Source: Bacilli bacterium
GTDB lineage: Bacteria; Bacillota_I; Bacilli_A; RFN20; CAG-826
Assembly (NCBI GenBank): GCA_017619815.1
Contig: JAFZRR010000002.1
Location: forward strand, 1-34,128
Direction of reading: 5' to 3'
DNA: 34,128 nucleotides
Position numbers and translations under genes: made by a program. Below the pieces are notes generated by a model that searched no databases, was not told the DNA's origin, and was given only the letters and a program-made list of their open reading frames with translations. Positions 32,302 through 34,128 of the stretch are shown one piece after another (the stretch's first letter is position 1; the number at the start of each line of letters is the position of its first letter).

Positions 32302-33420
32302 ATGGAAAATTACGATTTAGATAATTTCGAACCAGCAGCCAAAATCGTTGTTATTGGTGTTGGTGGTGCCGGAAATAACGCCGTCAATCGTATGATTGAT
32401 GAAGAAATCCAAAACGTTGAATTCTTTGTTGCAAATACAGATAAACAAGCTTTATCAACAAGCAAAGCTCATAACAGAATCATCTTAGGTGAATCCATTA
32501 CTGGTGGCTTAGGTGCCGGTGGTGAACCAGAGATTGGTGAAAAAGCTGCTGAAGCGAGCGCTGACACAATTAAAGAAATTGTGAAAGACGCAAACATGGT
32601 CTTCGTGGCTGCAGGTATGGGTGGTGGCACAGGTACAGGTGCTGCACCAGTTATTGCTAAGATTGCCAAAGATGCTGGCGCATTAGTCGTCGCGATTGTT
32701 ACCAGACCATTTACCTTTGAAGGTAAAAAACGTGTTGTTAATTCCATTGATGGCTTAAATAAATTAAGAAATAACGTCGATAGCATTATCGTTGTAAGCA
32801 ACGATAAATTATTAATGACCAGCGGTAACGCTCCTATTAGCCAAGCATTTAATGATTCCGATAACGTTTTAGCCCAATCTGTTAAAACAGTTGTTAACTT
32901 AATTCTCTTACCAGCCGTCATCAACTTAGATTTCGCTGATGTAAGAAATACATTAAAAGATGCTGGTGTTTCCTTAATCGGATTCGGTATGGGTAGCGGA
33001 AACAATAGAGCGAAAGATGCCGCGAATGCCGCTCTCTCTTCTCCATTATTAGAAGCCTCCATTACCGGTGCTAGAAGAGCGATCGTTTCTGTCACCTGCG
33101 GACCAAATGTTAGCTTATTCGATGCCCAAGAAACTGTTAACCTATTAATTGATGCATCTGGTCATGATATCGACGTCAAATTCGGTGTTGCAATTAACGA
33201 TCAATTAGATGATGAAATCTTAGTTAGTGTTATCGCTAGTGACTTTGAAGAAGAAGTTGACTTCTCTAAACCAAGCGTCTTCCAAGTTCCAAGTAGAAAC
33301 GAACACGAAGAAATCTTCAAAACACCAGATGTTCCAGAATTTGGTGCTCAACAAGAAGAAACCAAAAAAGATGAATCTCTCACCGATGACAGCATCTTAC
33401 CAAGCTTCTTAAGAGACTAA
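32302..33420 (+). CDS. ftsZ: Cell division protein FtsZ
   Basis: 372 residues, preceded by AGGAGG. GTPase domain with GVGGAGNNAVNRM (19-31), the tubulin signature GGGTGTG (107-113) and T7 loop INLDFADVRNTL supplying the catalytic aspartates. The linker is short (~45 residues, acidic). The C-terminus SILPSFLRD fits the conserved peptide that binds FtsA/SepF-type partners. It polymerises into the Z-ring. The retained C-terminal peptide shows that a membrane adaptor is still used. Terminator with GAAA tetraloop follows. Confidence 0.98.
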   Translation: MENYDLDNFEPAAKIVVIGVGGAGNNAVNRMIDEEIQNVEFFVANTDKQALSTSKAHNRIILGESITGGLGAGGEPEIGEKAAEASADTIKEIVKDANMVFVAAGMGGGTGTGAAPVIAKIAKDAGALVVAIVTRPFTFEGKKRVVNSIDGLNKLRNNVDSIIVVSNDKLLMTSGNAPISQAFNDSDNVLAQSVKTVVNLILLPAVINLDFADVRNTLKDAGVSLIGFGMGSGNNRAKDAANAALSSPLLEASITGARRAIVSVTCGPNVSLFDAQETVNLLIDASGHDIDVKFGVAINDQLDDEILVSVIASDFEEEVDFSKPSVFQVPSRNEHEEIFKTPDVPEFGAQQEETKKDESLTDDSILPSFLRD

Positions 33421-33438
33421 TTAATTTATTAAATAATT

Positions 33439-33465
33439 AGAGCGGGGAAACTCGCTCTTTTTTAT
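33439..33465 (+). terminator. Rho-independent terminator after ftsZ
   Basis: AGAGCGGG (33439-33446) and CTCGCTCT (33451-33458, one G-T pair) close a GAAA loop, followed by TTTTTTATTTT. Confidence 0.92.
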
Positions 33466-33484
33466 TTTCCCATTTTGTGAGAAA

Positions 33485-33520
33485 ATAAACCTGTATGGGC
33501 TCTTACGCTCATAAACCTGT
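33485..33520 (+). repeat. Short direct repeat in the ileS leader
   Basis: ATAAACCTGT occurs at 33485-33494 and 33511-33520 (26-bp period), between the ftsZ terminator and AAGGAG at 33526. No convincing promoter and no T-box structure could be recognised in this 75-bp stretch. Confidence 0.5.
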
Positions 33521-33540
33521 TATTTAAGGAGTTATGCTCT

Positions 33541-34128
33541 ATGGATTATAAAGATACATTATTGATGCTGAAGACAAACTTCGAAATGCGTGGTAACCTC
33601 GCACAAAAAGAACCTGTCTTAGTGGAAAAATGGAAAGCTGAGAATTTATATGAAGAAATGAATCGTAACCGCAAGGATGCGATTGAATTTGTTTTACATG
33701 ATGGTCCTCCATACGCCAATGGTGATATTCACTGCGGACATATGCTCAATAGAATCCTTAAGGATTTTGTAGTGCGTTATAAGAATATGCAAGGATTTAA
33801 AACCCCATTCGTCTTTGGTTGGGATACACATGGTCTTCCAATTGAAAACCAAGTGACAAAATCCGGTGTTAATAGAAAAACCACACCAGTCGCAGAATTC
33901 CGTAAGAAATGTGAAGAATATGCTTATAAACAAGTTGAAAGACAAAAAGAACAAATCAGAAGACTTGGTTTAGTCGGTGATTTTGATAATCCTTATCTCA
34001 CTTTAAATAAAGAATATGAAGCAATGCAAATCAGCGCGTTCGCTAAAATGGCGCTTAAAGGCTTAATTTATAAAGGATTAAAACCAGTTTATTGGTCCCC
34101 AAGTAGTGAATCCGCTTTAGCGGAAGCA
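33541..34128 (+). CDS. ileS: Isoleucine-tRNA ligase, 3' end cut off by window
   Basis: First 196 codons, open to the window edge; start at 33541 after AAGGAGTTATGCTCT. The N-terminus (KDTLLMLKTNFEMRGNL) and class I block LHDGPPYANGDIHCGHMLNRILKDF, with the HIGH-type sequence HCGH, then FKTPFVFGWDTHGLPIE and RRLGLVGDFDNPYLTL are diagnostic for bacterial IleRS. It charges tRNA-Ile. Most Firmicute ileS genes have a T-box leader; the ~75 bp between the preceding terminator and this start cannot hold one. Confidence 0.97.
   Translation, partial: MDYKDTLLMLKTNFEMRGNLAQKEPVLVEKWKAENLYEEMNRNRKDAIEFVLHDGPPYANGDIHCGHMLNRILKDFVVRYKNMQGFKTPFVFGWDTHGLPIENQVTKSGVNRKTTPVAEFRKKCEEYAYKQVERQKEQIRRLGLVGDFDNPYLTLNKEYEAMQISAFAKMALKGLIYKGLKPVYWSPSSESALAEA

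Noticed and set aside
32469..33095. Long antisense open frame (208 codons) opposite ftsZ
   Set aside because: It mirrors the codon bias of ftsZ, has no ribosome-binding site or family features, and ftsZ is unambiguous.
33421..33540. T-box leader for ileS
   Set aside because: The stretch is largely a terminator for ftsZ, and no specifier loop, T-box sequence or antiterminator could be found.
1..34128. tRNA, rRNA, CRISPR arrays, insertion sequences or phage genes
   Set aside because: No cloverleaf, rRNA, spaced-repeat array, transposase or integrase signal was seen; intergenic gaps are all below about 210 bp.

Overview
The window is AT-rich, densely coded DNA from a Gram-positive-type bacterium. 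Secreted proteins carry lipoprotein signals, ribosome-binding sites are AGGAGG-like, most operons end in hairpin plus T-tract terminators, and there is a compact mraZ-rsmH...ftsA-ftsZ division cluster with no mur genes in it. This fits an uncultured Bacillota lineage near the Erysipelotrichales/Mollicutes side (inference, not proven). All tryptophans are read from TGG and genes are full length without TGA readthrough, so the standard bacterial code applies. Even so, only one of 29 visible stop codons is TGA.

Layout. (1) 1-4727: two tandem type I pullulanases, the first cut by the window edge, with a small B-repeat-like lipoprotein between them. (2) 4810-10812: a maltodextrin ABC importer: promoter and structured leader, a MalE-like lipoprotein fused to a SusE/SusF-like starch-binding domain, an intercistronic hairpin, MalF, MalG, MalK and a small membrane protein. 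(3) 10906-18114: a galactan/starch operon: an unrecognised 601-residue probable carbohydrate-active enzyme, a zinc ribbon, a cytoplasmic GH53 galactanase, a four-helix membrane protein, a secreted GH53 with Ig-like and CBM61-like domains, and a secreted alpha-amylase. (4) 18231-23028: branching enzyme, glycogen phosphorylase and a dimeric dUTPase, ending in a terminator that lies inside the convergent DUF523 gene. (5) 23045-24894: DUF523 (minus strand) diverging from a YgjP-like metallopeptidase and a TrmH/SpoU methyltransferase. (6) 25019-28970: pheS, pheT, yceD. (7) 29096-30946: MraZ boxes, mraZ, rsmH and two tiny membrane proteins. (8) 31085-33420: ftsA, ftsZ. (9) 33541-end: the 5' part of ileS.

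How the genes work together. Surface-anchored pullulanases and alpha-amylase would trim starch or glycogen to maltodextrins. The importer, whose binding protein carries its own glucan-binding domain, would bring these in. Phosphorylase and branching enzyme would store or mobilise glucan. A parallel galactan branch pairs an extracellular and a cytoplasmic GH53. The second half of the window is housekeeping: translation, rRNA/tRNA modification and cell division.

Most unusual points: the MalE-SusE/F-like fusion, the 601-residue protein with its zinc-ribbon partner, an FtsA without a visible membrane-targeting helix next to two orphan membrane proteins, the near absence of TGA stops, a terminator buried in a convergent coding sequence, probable leaderless divergent transcripts, and helically phased repeats and palindromes upstream of ftsA.
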